From Basidiobolus ranarum (lineage: Eukaryota; Basidiobolomycota; Basidiobolomycetes; Basidiobolales): a stretch of DNA of 22,251 nt. The stretch covers positions 1-22,251 of the forward strand of contig JASJQH010000189.1 of assembly GCA_040143965.1 (NCBI GenBank), written 5' to 3'. The position numbers and the translations under genes were made by a program. Positions 1 through 9,499 of this stretch are shown piece after piece (positions within the stretch are counted from its first letter, which is position 1; every line of letters starts with the position of its first letter). The notes below the pieces were generated by a model. It did no database searches, was not told the DNA's origin, and saw only the letters and a list, made by a program, of their open reading frames with translations.

Positions 1-872
1 GATCCATTGTTAGATAAAGTGTCAACCGATGCTTATTCACGTAAACCATCCTCAGCAGGTAAATGCGGATGAGTATTTTCAATAGCTTCATAGATTCTTT
101 GAAATTGCTCGTAGAATTTAGTTAGAGTTGTTTGTCTCATTGTACGACTTGTGTGCGACCGGGAATCAACTGGAAGAATGGGTGGGCCAGTAGTTTGTGG
201 AGTCTGAGTTTCGTAAGTATTAAATTAGAATATGCCAACTTAATACTCTTCTAAACTAAACATTACCTCCGAAGAATGGGCTGTGCGCTTACCCGTTCCG
301 GGACCAAGGAAATCATCAACTACGGGTTGGGTGCGCTAGAGGTGGATATGAAAATTTGTATAACATGAGTCGAAGAAAATGTATTTCAAGTACCTTAGAA
401 GCATCTTTGATAGCAACGTTTCGGACATCGATATTGGAAACCAAAATAACAGAAGATTTCTCTACGGTTAAAAGTTCAAATTAGAAAACCTATACAAGCG
501 CAACTGTCGACAAAATGATTGTATGTACCTTTAACGGGCTTATTCTCAGGTTTAGTTTGTATTGTAGCCAAATCAGAGGCAAGCCGTGGTCTCTTGATGG
601 GATTAGATGTTTTTGCAGGAATCAAATCTTCAGGTCTTTTGGTAACTGTAGTATTTGGCTTTTGATTGACTGGTTGGGTGATTTTCTGAACTAATTGGAG
701 ATTTCATACTACTTAAATACTTAACTAAATAACTAGCAGAAATCTATATCGACTTACTTTTTCGTGGTCTGGAAGGTGGTAAAACATGCGAAAATATACA
801 ATATTCTTTTCTATGACATCCAGGATTATATGGACAAGGAAGCTTGCGAAAATGACCAGATCCAGCAAACAT
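1..872 (-). CDS. REX3/REXO1-like RNA exonuclease, 5' part (runs off left edge)
   Basis: Minus-strand gene built by eye. Coding exons: 872-758, 690-529, 461-394, 335-267 and 203 to about 41, all joined by GT-AG introns with consistent phase. The protein opens with a CCCH zinc finger, Cys13-x5-Cys19-x5-Cys25-x3-His29 (LPCPYNPGCHRKEYCIFSH). This is the hallmark N-terminus of fungal RNA exonuclease 3 and REXO1 proteins, which trim the 3' ends of structured RNAs such as RNase MRP RNA. A basic, Pro/Lys-rich linker follows, then a stretch ending TLTKFYEQFQRIYEAI and HPHLPAEDGLR, resembling the conserved region before the exonuclease domain. The DEDD catalytic domain itself lies outside the window. 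After position 41 the frame meets a stop, but a GTGAAT donor lies there, so I infer another intron crossing the edge. Identity rests on the finger and the order of segments. Confidence 0.65.
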
Positions 873-1643
873 TGTTTATGCTGGGAAGAATATGAAAAGT
901 ATTCAGGCGTATATATTTTAGAGTTTGAAAATATTTTTTAGGTGATAGCTTTCAAGTGAGCAATATTAAAGTACATTGAGGTCTCTATCTATCTTAAGAG
1001 TGCACTATAACGATCCTCTTCCGCGCCAAGAGATAAAAGTTCCAAACATCCCGATACCGTATATAAAAATATTTGTTGATAATTTAGAATCAATAAATCA
1101 CAGTATTTCCTTAGTGTAAAACCCATAAATGCGCATATAGTTTCTTAGGTGGTTACTTCTAACGACAGCAGCACAATTACAAAAACTATCAATGACGAGA
1201 TTATTATTGGGATTATTATTGGTACCATTGACTGCTTCACTTGAATGATCGAAATCATAGTTTATGATAGCTCTCATTCATCCAATACTATCCAATATCA
1301 TTCATCCAATACTGTTGATCAAAGTTTAGGCAAGTTTGCAGTATAATGAAGAGATAAGCAATCTTTTAAATTGAAAATCAATTCGGTGGAGAAGCGACGC
1401 ACTCATGCGTATTTTTTTCAGATGTTTTTTTTGATGATGTGGAAAGAGAGTGTATTCTGTATATTCTGTGTATTTCACACCAAGTCCATATAATCTCTGG
1501 TTTCCTGAAAACATAGGTATGTTAAAACTCCTATGATGACTACATCACAGTAATTTTTCTTCTTTTCAACCCATTCCCATCTTTTGCTTCCCTACTGGAG
1601 GATAACTTACGTGTACTTGGCTAACGTTCTTTCTTGTAGTAAA
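873..1643. promoter_or_regulatory. divergent intergenic region between exonuclease and eEF1A genes, CCAAT-rich
   Basis: This 771-bp stretch separates two genes that point away from each other. Three CCAAT pentamers (within 1281-1313) and two reverse-orientation ATTGG pentamers (1206-1210, 1218-1222) cluster here. The 16-mer TCATTCATCCAATACT occurs twice, at 1274-1289 and 1298-1313. CCAAT is the site of the fungal HAP/NF-Y complex. A GTATGT donor near 1517 and a TTCTTGTAG acceptor at 1631-1639, just before the eEF1A start codon, suggest a 5'UTR intron, common in eEF1A genes. I see no convincing gene inside. Confidence 0.5.
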
Positions 1644-3005
1644 ATGGGCGAAGAGAAAAGTCATATCAACGTCGTTATAATTGGTCACGTTGATTCTGGA
1701 AAGTCCACTACCACAGGTCATCTCATTTACAAATGTGGTGGCGTTGACAAAGATACTCTCCAGAAGTATGAAAAGGAAGCCGCTGAGCTAGGTAGGAGCT
1801 CATTCAAATATGCTTGGGTTTTGGATAAATTAAAGTCTGAACGTGAACGTGGAATTACAATCGATATTGGCCTCGGTAACTTCGAAACCAATAAGCATAA
1901 AATCTCGGTAATTGATGCGCCCGGTCACCGAGACTTTATTAAGAATATGATAACCGGTACCTCCCAAGCAGATTGCGCCATCCTTGTTGTGGACTCTACT
2001 ACTGGAGAGTTCGAAAAAGGCATCTCCAAGGACGGTCAAACCCGTGAACATGCTATGCTCGCATTTACTCTTGGAGTAAAGCAATTAATCGTTGCTTGTA
2101 ACAAGATGGATCAAGAAGATTGGTCCGAAGCTCGTTTTAGTAAAATCACTGAAGAATTGAGCACTTTCTTAAAGAAGGTCGGCTACAATCCTAAATCTGT
2201 CCCCTTCGTCCCCATTTCCGGCTTTCAAGGAGATAATGTTTTTGAGCAATCAGAAAATATGCCTTGGTACAAGGGATGGCAGAGAGAGACTAAAGCTGGA
2301 GTCAGTAATGGGGTTACCTTGCTGGATGCCATCGACTCGGTAGTACCACCTACCCGACTCCAAGATAAGCCACTCCGTCTTCCACTACAGGATGTTTATA
2401 AGATTGGCGGAATTGGTACGGTTCCTGTTGGCCGTGTGGAAACTGGTGTAATCAAGCCGGGCATGAATGTTACATTCTCCCCTTCTAACATTACTTCTGA
2501 GGTTAAAACAGTCGAGATGCACCATGAACAACTCACTGAGGGTAAGCCTGGTGACATTGTAGGCTTCAATCTTGCTGACGTCTCTACCAAGGGTATCGGC
2601 CGAGGTCAAGTTTGTTCGGATTCCACCAATGATCCTGCGAAAGAAACAGTTTCGTTCAACGCTCAAGTAATTGTACTCAACCATCCTGGAGAGATCGCAG
2701 CTGGATATTCACCCATTGTCGATTGTCATACGGCTCATGTTGCTTGTAAGTTCCAGGAACTTCTCGAAAAATTGGATCGCCGTACAGGCAAAAAGATTGA
2801 GGATAGCCCTCAATCGATCAAGACTGGTGACGTAGCTATCATTAAAATGGTTCCTACCAAACCTTTTTGCGTTGAATCCTTTGCCGAATATCCCCCTCTC
2901 GGTCGTTTTGCCATTCGTGATATGCGTCAAACTGTTGCTCTTGGTGTTATCAAATCTGTCGAGAAGATTGACAAGTCTGGTAAATCCAGTAGCGCTAAAA
3001 AATAA
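1644..3005 (+). CDS. TEF1: translation elongation factor 1-alpha (eEF1A)
   Basis: Cytosolic GTPase that carries aminoacyl-tRNA to the ribosomal A site. The single uninterrupted frame gives 453 residues, close to the 458-460 usual in fungi. All GTPase motifs are present: GHVDSGKS (14-21), the GITI segment (70-73), DAPGH (91-95), NKMD (153-156) and ISG (191-193). Domains 2 and 3 follow, with [15 protein letters not shown] and a C-terminal [20 protein letters not shown] block. The start at 1644 is chosen because [11 protein letters not shown] is the conserved N-terminus and a likely 3' splice site lies directly upstream. Oddities: the usually near-invariant IDIALWKFET reads [14 protein letters not shown] is followed by QEDW instead of the common NTKW-like segment, and the lysine-rich tail is short. 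An AATAAA at 3069-3074 may be its polyadenylation signal. The protein is probably functional but comes from a divergent lineage or is a paralogue. Confidence 0.97.
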   Translation: MGEEKSHINVVIIGHVDSGKSTTTGHLIYKCGGVDKDTLQKYEKEAAELGRSSFKYAWVLDKLKSERERGITIDIGLGNFETNKHKISVIDAPGHRDFIKNMITGTSQADCAILVVDSTTGEFEKGISKDGQTREHAMLAFTLGVKQLIVACNKMDQEDWSEARFSKITEELSTFLKKVGYNPKSVPFVPISGFQGDNVFEQSENMPWYKGWQRETKAGVSNGVTLLDAIDSVVPPTRLQDKPLRLPLQDVYKIGGIGTVPVGRVETGVIKPGMNVTFSPSNITSEVKTVEMHHEQLTEGKPGDIVGFNLADVSTKGIGRGQVCSDSTNDPAKETVSFNAQVIVLNHPGEIAAGYSPIVDCHTAHVACKFQELLEKLDRRTGKKIEDSPQSIKTGDVAIIKMVPTKPFCVESFAEYPPLGRFAIRDMRQTVALGVIKSVEKIDKSGKSSSAKK

Positions 3006-3416
3006 GCATTGTAATATCTCACAATAATCCACATTTCACTGGTTTTATTTTCTCGCTTCATCGCACACAATAAAAATCGTTGAAAAAACACGACTTTCCA
3101 CATGCTATCAATCTTTCTAAACCTGGGTTCAGAGCGCTAAGGAAAAGAATGTTGAGCGTATCTTGCAGTTCTGAGCTATATACTTTTATCTGTGTTGTTT
3201 AGCTCAAATGAGGTTCAGTTTCAACAGAATATTAGCCAATGTTTACATGAATGCATTCTAACGCTGATTCTATTATATATAAATATATTCAATAGCTTAA
3301 TAATGAAAACATCAATTTGCCAAAACAATCTGGTTTTTTTTAACCAATTTGTTATCTACTAATGAGCTATTACTGATAGTCTTGTTGACATAGGTACTTA
3401 CCTTACTGCATTCTAC
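3006..3416. other. intergenic: eEF1A 3' end and NSE3 upstream region
   Basis: The stretch holds the eEF1A 3'UTR with AATAAA at 3069-3074, followed by AT-rich DNA leading to the NSE3 start. No open frame with coding character was seen on either strand. Confidence 0.5.
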
Positions 3417-4745
3417 ATGGTATATTATCATTACAAGTTGCAAATGTTACTGAAACATTACTGATTGTCTCTTTATTCATCCCAGAGTCAAAGACGCGCG
3501 AAGAGACCCTTAATAGTACTGTTTTTTCAAAATCTTCTATCTTCTCCATTTGTTAACAAATAATTTCAGGAGGATGACGATGACGATGAGATTGAAGACT
3601 ATGGTAGCAATTCTCAGTCTAATGATACACCTACGACCTCACAATATCGAAAAGACATGTTAGACGACGATGAAGATTACAACTCTCAGCAGCAAACTGA
3701 GCCTTCAAAATATCGATTGGCCGAAAAGGCAGCACAAAGCCTCTCACCTGAGGTTTCTCTCCTTCAAAATATCAAATATTATTAGGCTCAACATCTGATC
3801 ATTTATATTGATGCAATAGGAATTAGAACTTAAAGTAAAGGACGTAGTACGCTTGGCCTTATGTACAGAATTTCGTAAAGTTCCCTTAAAAAGAGAAGAT
3901 ATAAATAGACGAGGTTGGTTGTCATTATTGTCGATGAGATGTTATTTCGTGTTGTTAAACGCTATCCAAACTCTAGTTCTACATGAACATAGTCGTATCT
4001 TCCATCTAGTATTTGACAAAGCTCAAGAGAAGCTAAGAGAGACTTTTGGAATGGAGCTGGTTGAGCTTCCTAGCAAAGAAAAATTCATCAACGGTGGAAG
4101 AAAAGGTACATTACTATTCAATCACCTGCTCCTGTATTTCGACTAATATTATCATACCTCACCAGGGAAAGATAAACAGGCCACAAAATCATATATTCTT
4201 CGGAACATTCTCCCAGTGGAAGAAGGATTTATTGATTGGGGACAGGACAAGAAACACATTGGTTTAATAATGGTAATACTCAGTCTCATCCTAGTGAACA
4301 ACCGCGTTCTATCTGATGGTAAGATGGTAGATTCTCTTCCGATATGGATTTTAGTTGACATTTGCCATGTGTAGACCAGCTGAAGCATTTTTTACGTCGG
4401 TTGTCGATTCGAGAAGGTGTAGAGCATTCTGAATTTGGCGACATAGATCAACTTATCTCTCAGTTTATCAAACAAGGCTATTTGGATAAAAGCCAGGCTA
4501 ACATAGTTGACGTATCCAGTCAAAGCAATGAAGTGGCTTTGTTTGAGTATCGATGGGGCCCTAGGTCCAAAGTTGAAATTGCAGAGATAAATGTGCTTAA
4601 TTTCATTACTGAGGTAAATTAAGTCCAAGCTGACTTGGTGGAGTATTTTTGAGTAACCGTTTGCTACTAGGTTTTTGGTAAGAAAGGAGATTCTCTTATG
4701 TTGAAAGCACTGGAGAAAACCATTGGCGAAAAGTTCCAACACTGA
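3417..4745 (+). CDS. NSE3: NSE3/MAGE-family subunit of the SMC5-SMC6 complex
   Basis: MAGE-domain protein that partners NSE1 (a RING E3) and NSE4 to bridge the SMC5-SMC6 heads in DNA repair and chromosome maintenance in the nucleus. Coding exons by eye: 3417-3419, 3486-3515, 3570-3752, 3820-3913, 3977-4105, 4166-4318, 4375-4613 and 4671-4745. All phases agree and yield 301 residues, typical of NSE3. The N-terminus is basic then acidic (SQRRAKRPLIEDDDDDE). The MAGE homology domain starts near residue 75 (KVKDVVRLAL, PLKREDINRRVLHEHSR, FGMELVELPSKEK). It continues through IGLIMVILSLILVNN and ends with the diagnostic WGPR (258-261) in the second winged helix. The first two exons are inferred: an ATG abutting a GT donor, then a 30-nt exon that keeps frame and gives a plausible nuclear-localisation-like start. 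An alternative 5' end is possible, but the MAGE core is secure. Confidence 0.9.
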
Positions 4746-5178
4746 AGCTCGCGTTTCCTTCGCTTACAACTGTATATACCTATTCTGTATTTCCGATTAA
4801 CATGGCCATGCCCACCCACGGTGGTTTCCCACATTCACGCTTTGGCTATCTTTCACTTAAAAACGATTCTGCTTGAGAAATATATGCTCTTTAAACAATA
4901 AATTTTACTTGATGTGTAGTGTCGAAAATAAACTTGATTTACTATAGATAATAATTAATGTGACATCCATCCAGGTTCGGGTATTTATCAGATTGAAATT
5001 TTATTAAAAAACTTTGAAGATTGTATAAATAAATCAGTTTAGATTGAGTTATTCAAGGTGTGAAAAATTTTGGCGTTGTCAAAATTGCATTGATTATTTT
5101 TCTTACCCTAGAACCTATAGAGGTAGCCACTTCTTCTTACTTTGAAGCTTTCTGTATCAAGGCAGTAACCGTATCAGT
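4746..5178. other. intergenic: NSE3 3' end and mL53 upstream region
   Basis: AT-rich spacer with an AATAAA at 4897-4902 that could polyadenylate NSE3. The sequence just before 5179 is open in another frame (from about 5060) but resembles no protein and is more likely a leader. No RNA gene or repeat was noticed. Confidence 0.45.
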
Positions 5179-5623
5179 ATGCTTAAGCACATTAAAGAAG
5201 TCAAGGTTCACATTTCTCCTTTCAATACCAAGTCAAAGTCTGCAAGGTAAATAATTTGCTATTGTATTCAGTCTAAATTGCCTGGTGAAATGTTTTTGTA
5301 CTTAAACAGCCGCTTTTTTCAGACTTCTTTTGTCTCGTATTGTCACCAATGAATCCAAATTATCAAACCCCAACTGCAAGATCATTACCAATTATTTAAA
5401 TGATAACAACGCACCCTCCAACGTCCAAGTGACTTTCCGTAAGTGAAAAATTTCTTTTATTATTAATGACTTTTTATATGTGCAAACAACTTATAATTCT
5501 CGACCAACAGGTGATGGAAAGCAGTTCGATTTACGTTCTAACGATATGAAGATTGACGATATTCTCTCAATCGTTCAAAAGCATTCAAAGAAACTCCAGG
5601 AATTAGAGGATTCTTCCAAATAA
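5179..5623 (+). CDS. mitochondrial large-subunit ribosomal protein mL53 (yeast Mrpl44 type)
   Basis: Small structural protein of the mitochondrial 54S subunit. Three exons (5179-5246, 5323-5438, 5511-5623) join in phase to give 98 residues, the size I recall for the yeast homologue. The start MLKHIKEVKVHISPFN fits the family pattern of a short basic strand followed by a K-x-FNPF-like segment. It continues KSARLLLSRIV, a variable middle, then VQVTFRDGKQFDLRSNDMK and a C-terminal helix with HSKKLQELE. There is no long presequence, as in yeast. The first ATG is preceded by an in-frame stop upstream, supporting this start. The introns are 76 and 72 nt with GTAAAT and GTAAGT donors and TTTTTTCAG and CAACAG acceptors. 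Identification is by remembered family pattern without a search; the exon structure is firm. Confidence 0.83.
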
Positions 5624-6420
5624 TTTCAAGTCTTTTTTATTCATACTTGGGCAATTCCCACTTATTTCTTCAATGCAATTATTCACTAGCAAGCATTTGG
5701 TAAGATGTATATTGATCCATTATCACCCAATTCATTCTCATCGTTTTTGCTTGGAATAAACCCTTTTCTCAAGCTCATATAAGCCACTCTTTACTTGCAG
5801 TTTGGTGGTTACAGTTGGATTTCTTTTCGTTGAAACGTTAAGGACGCGCGCTTTCTAGTTATTGTGCTATATAAGAACTATACTCAGTGTTGTGTAAAAT
5901 AGACATATCTGGCCAATTCTCATAATCATCGTAAACACGTCGATTCGTTCAATGTAGTTGCGTATAATGACAACAATATCGTTTTTGAAAAACAAACCAT
6001 ATGTTGAATTTACCGACTGATCAAGTACTTATATACTTGTCCAGTTTATGGGGAATGGTCAAAGTGTTAGAATATAAGTTACCATTTCTAATTCTTGTAG
6101 AACGGATTTCCCAAAACCCGCTAAAACCTGCAATGGCTGAGACAATGCTTTAATGCGATTACACAAACGTCTTGCCATAGTCTCGGCAATCATCCTTGTA
6201 TCAATAGGTTATGTTAAATAAGTGATATGATAGTAATTCTTGACTTGTGCTTGTTGATCTTTAGAAGAATTCCTCACATTTCGCCCCTTTCTCGCTATCA
6301 TCTAATTTTACATATCTTTAATTGAGATTGGCTTTTTCGGGGCATTTTGAAGCTATTGTGGATTCGTTAATAGTACCACAAGTTAGCAGGTGAGTTTGTT
6401 GAGAGCTTGAATTCATCACT
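5624..6420. other. intergenic between mL53 and the membrane-protein gene
   Basis: 797 bp with no recognised gene. It includes one candidate small minus-strand gene (separate entry). A strong CAGGTGAGT donor-like sequence at about 6388-6396, just upstream of the next start codon, could open a leader intron, although no matching acceptor precedes the chosen ATG. No tRNA-like box or repeat was noticed. Confidence 0.4.
5867..6193 (-). CDS. candidate small gene, unrecognised (weak)
   Basis: An ATG at 6193 opens a minus-strand frame beginning MIAETMARRLCNRIKALSQP and continuing with LQVLAGFGKSVLQELEM. It is open for 44 codons, to a stop at 6059-6061. A GTAACT donor right after LQELEM and an acceptor ending in ATCAG about 66 nt on would instead join it to a second frame of about 50 open codons ending near 5867. 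The intron length matches its neighbours. The first exon looks like a basic amphipathic helix, as in small mitochondrial membrane proteins such as ATP synthase subunit g, but I cannot match the rest and the second part may be chance. It would share the 5' region with the divergent membrane-protein gene at 6421. Confidence 0.22.
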
Positions 6421-7122
6421 ATGGAGGAACTTACTCATTCTCCTGTTCCAAAGCTCATCACCACATTCCATCCTACATTGAGTGCACGCTCTGTACATTC
6501 AGTAAGTGAGCTATATCCTGAAGAAGGCTATGGTCCTGGATCTATAGAGTATGAGCTTACGACAGATTTCCTACGTCGCTCGATGAGTTCTATGACTAAT
6601 GGCTCAGTAATACGAGGAAATTCTACTCACGAATCCTCCAATGCTCAACCTAGTTCCTCAAGAATCACTGTTCAAATACCTCCAGAATTTCGACGTTCTG
6701 TACCGTCAATATCTGCGGAGTTACAAAATGCGGGAGAAAAGATAAGACCTATGACCTTTTTTGGTCTTGATATCTCTGAAGATATAAACATGTCTTTACC
6801 TCCCCAAAATTTCAACTCACTACCAAAACCTCTCTCAATAGAAAAAGAGGCCCTCGCAGAGGATATGGAGGGACGAAACAATATTGGAAACGTTGAAAAA
6901 ACTGATGCTGGTTTTGGTAGTTATCGAATCCCTCGAGGCTCTTTGTATTTTTTGTTTGGATTTCTTTTTATGCCGGTATGGTGGTATGGTGCAATATTCC
7001 CGAAACATACGGATCTTAAAGTTGACCTACGTTGGCGAAGTTATAACCGCATGATGTCAATAATCTCAGTGATTATTCTAGCTATAGGGTTGGGAATGCT
7101 GATATGGTTTTTGAGCAAATAA
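6421..7122 (+). CDS. two-helix membrane protein of unknown function, fungal type
   Basis: An intronless frame of 233 residues. The first 170 are hydrophilic, rich in Ser, Asn and Pro, and look disordered (for example SNAQPSSSRITVQIPPEF). The C-terminus holds two hydrophobic segments, about 174-193 (SLYFLFGFLFMPVWWYGAIF) and 213-231. They are joined by a short loop ending in DLRWRSYNRMMS, which resembles the WW...RWRxYNRxMS pattern of uncharacterised fungal membrane proteins. Both termini would then lie on the same side, probably cytosolic, with the long tail as a regulatory region. No signal peptide or enzymatic motif is seen. The ATG at 6421 is the first in frame and the frame closes at TAA 7120-7122. 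Membrane location is clear from hydrophobicity; function is unknown. Confidence 0.75.
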   Translation: MEELTHSPVPKLITTFHPTLSARSVHSVSELYPEEGYGPGSIEYELTTDFLRRSMSSMTNGSVIRGNSTHESSNAQPSSSRITVQIPPEFRRSVPSISAELQNAGEKIRPMTFFGLDISEDINMSLPPQNFNSLPKPLSIEKEALAEDMEGRNNIGNVEKTDAGFGSYRIPRGSLYFLFGFLFMPVWWYGAIFPKHTDLKVDLRWRSYNRMMSIISVIILAIGLGMLIWFLSK

Positions 7123-7509
7123 ATAGATATCGATAAAGTGGGCTATATCATATATATATATACATACATATGTACATTTTATCTATGTGAATATCTAAAA
7201 TAAGGAATTATCAGTTTCCCCATTACTAGTTATCTATAATAACCATGTCTGATAAACTCTATACTTGCTTTATCAACCTTTGACGCGAGCTCAATAAAGA
7301 GATGAATATATTGTTGGCTATTTTACTATGATAATGTTGTTGTCAATGTAAAGCAAAGCAAAAGATATTCAACTACCATTTGTTTTAAATTTCTTATGAT
7401 TGATGGATGAACACGTGATTGAAAAATTGAAATTTATACTTTCGTGCTCTTTACCATATTCGCAGCGTGTCAAATTGAATACACACTTAGAAGTCGCATA
7501 TACTATATC
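7123..7509. other. intergenic: AT-rich spacer with TA-repeat tract
   Basis: 387 bp of 3' and 5' flanks. A tract of alternating AT (about 7148-7172, ATATATATATACATACATAT) is a simple repeat. It may serve as part of the 3' processing region of the upstream gene, since fungal signals are often UA-rich. Nothing else is recognised. Confidence 0.45.
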
Positions 7510-8485
7510 ATGTCGAGTAAGGAAGGGTTTTATGGAACAAAGGCTGTAAGTTATCTTGCGTACAATGATATTTCCTATTATACTTAATATTTACATAAAA
7601 GAAAAATCTGTAAGGATGAAGGGAGTTTTCGGCGTACTTGGAATAAAGAGGAATTTCGTAAACGTGCTGAAGAACGAGACAAACGCGAAAGAGAATTAGA
7701 AGAAGAGACTGAGAATAAGCGAAAAGGTACTGATTTTCAATGAAGCTCTAAATTCATGGATCTACCACTCATGCATTATACAATTACTAGCTTTAAAGCC
7801 AGGTGAACCCGCTCGCGATTTACTTCAAGCTCGTGAAGATAAAGTGAATTTTGATTCTGGCGTGGGAAAGATCAAAGTAGTACAAGCTGTAGCCGGAGTG
7901 GCTTCTAAACAACCTGGCTTCTACTGTGAAGTGTGCGATTGTGTAGTAAAAGATAGTGCCAACTATCTTGATCATATCAATGGCAGAAAACGTAACATTT
8001 ATCTGATATTTGTTTCTTATATTGACGTCGAGTACGTGCTAATCATACAATATTCTCATTATAAGATCAAAGCAATCTGGGTATGTCCATGAAGGTGGAA
8101 CGTAGCTCACTAGACCAAATTAAAGCAAAATTAGCCAGTCTCAAAAAGAAGGACGAGAAACCCAAAGAATACAGTAATCTAGATATTTACTTCTCGTGCA
8201 CATCCTATGTATTTACTAACAAAACCCACCATTGATTCATAGATTTCGAAGAGCGTGTTGAAGCTGCTCGCAAGCAGGAAGAAGAGAGCAAGCAGCGCAA
8301 ACGGGAAAAGAAAAAAGAAAAGAAAAGAGAGATAGAGACCCAGCAAGCTGCTGAATTGGGAGAAATGGATCCTGAAATGGCAGCTATGATGGGGTAAGAA
8401 TTTGGATGTTTTATACTTTAGAGTTGGATACTGATTATTGTCAACTTACAGATTTGGTGGCTTTGGAACTTCCAAGAAGAACTAA
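7510..8485 (+). CDS. SNU23: SNU23/ZMAT2, U4/U6.U5 tri-snRNP zinc-finger protein
   Basis: Nuclear splicing factor that joins the spliceosomal B complex with Prp38 and helps position the 5' splice site. Six exons (7510-7545, 7615-7726, 7791-7991, 8066-8173, 8243-8393, 8452-8485) splice in phase to 213 residues, the usual length. After a charged N-terminal helix ([20 protein letters not shown]) comes the matrin-type C2H2 finger: Cys95-x2-Cys98-x12-His111-x5-His117 ([17 protein letters not shown]). It is followed directly by the signature [20 protein letters not shown]. The C-terminal part is a Lys/Glu-rich helix ending near a Gly/Phe tail ([11 protein letters not shown]). Intron 3 falls between Lys116 and His117, so the finger is completed only by splicing, which confirms that exon junction. 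This is a confident assignment from the finger and flanks. Confidence 0.95.
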
Positions 8486-9029
8486 GCACAGTTATTCTTG
8501 TGGTTTTGTGTATTTCTAATATATCTTTAGTAAATTATTTATCTTCCTGGTGTATACTATTAATTCTTGCTAAACTCTTGAATATACTAGATAACCCTAG
8601 CTATCTATTCCCCCAAATTTTCCAATTTATTCAAGATGGTTTACCTCACTATATTTGTCATAAAATGACACACAAACCCAATTAAAGATTCTCGATCTAG
8701 ATGAAAAACCAACTCAAGTATATACGTTCTGTATAGCTTTTTAAATAATCGACATCAGAAGCTCTGTATAGTAGTGAATGAACAATTCTATCTCTCTTAC
8801 TTGGCAAGTCTATGAAGCTGCTACAAAAAGGTGTCGTATAAATATTGCATTGTAATATGCCAAGTAACATCAAACCTATTGGCAGTAAATTCAAAGAGAA
8901 CAGTGTCGCTCATTCGTAGCTAGTAATTGTGGCTTAAAATGTGACCATGTATTTTTTTTCAACTCAATCTAGCCTCTATCGACAGAAGATCCAGACTAAC
9001 AAGGAGCGGATATACTCTAAACCTGGAAT

Positions 9030-9344
9030 ATGTTGGCAACACACGGTGTGTATCGGTCTGTTGTATCGGAATTCTCCAGAGAGATCAACAGCGCATTTGA
9101 TTCCCTCAATGCCTGGATTCTCACTGTAAGTTTCAGATGCTTATCAACTCAGAACGGAGTTTTTAGTATCAGCTAAATAGGGATAGAACTCATACTACCG
9201 TATCCAAGTCTAAAATAAACTACTACCTCGATATCTCATTTTATTACTGGATCGGGTGAATAACATCAAGATACATCTTCCTTCATCACTCGGTGATGTA
9301 AAAGACCTTACCGAAATAGTGATCAGCAAGGAGTGAACGACTAA
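9030..9344 (+). CDS. candidate short spliced gene, unrecognised (weak)
   Basis: An ATG at 9030 starts a frame beginning MLATHGVYRSVVSEFSREIN with helical, protein-like composition up to a GTAAGT donor at 9126. Joining to acceptor TATCAG (exon 9173-9255) gives LNRDRTHTTVSKSKINYYLD and onward. A GTGAAT donor and AATAG acceptor then lead to a short last exon (9320-9344), for 67 residues in all. Phases are consistent and the strong first donor is suggestive, but the second intron is forced and I recognise no family. Since the surrounding 1.5 kb looks like decayed coding sequence, this may be one of the better-kept parts of a relic rather than a live gene. Confidence 0.22.
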
Positions 9345-9499
9345 ACGATCCACAACCGATTAATTGAAATAGCCTGTTATCAATTGAGCTGCGACCCTCA
9401 CCGTAACGCAAAAGCAATTCCAGTGACTAGGTGATTAAATTTGTGTGAGGTTGTGTTGCGCCATTCACGAAAATTCAAGTTTAGGCCAAACCTCCTTCG

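Noticed and set aside
1584-1643. Twenty-codon upstream extension of the eEF1A frame
   Set aside because: It has no ATG, contains the likely leader-intron acceptor at 1631-1639, and the conserved N-terminus starts at 1644.
1830-3032. Several long minus-strand frames opposite eEF1A
   Set aside because: They mirror the codon pattern of a strongly conserved gene and resemble no protein.
3914-3976. Reading straight through the NSE3 intron between the two MAGE segments
   Set aside because: Removing it restores the conserved PLKREDINRRVLHEHSR junction, whereas reading through inserts residues alien to the family.
4271-4374. Alternative NSE3 donor at GTAATA (4272) directly after ...GLIM
   Set aside because: The following VILSLILVNN is a conserved hydrophobic strand of MAGE domains, so the later donor at 4319 is preferred.
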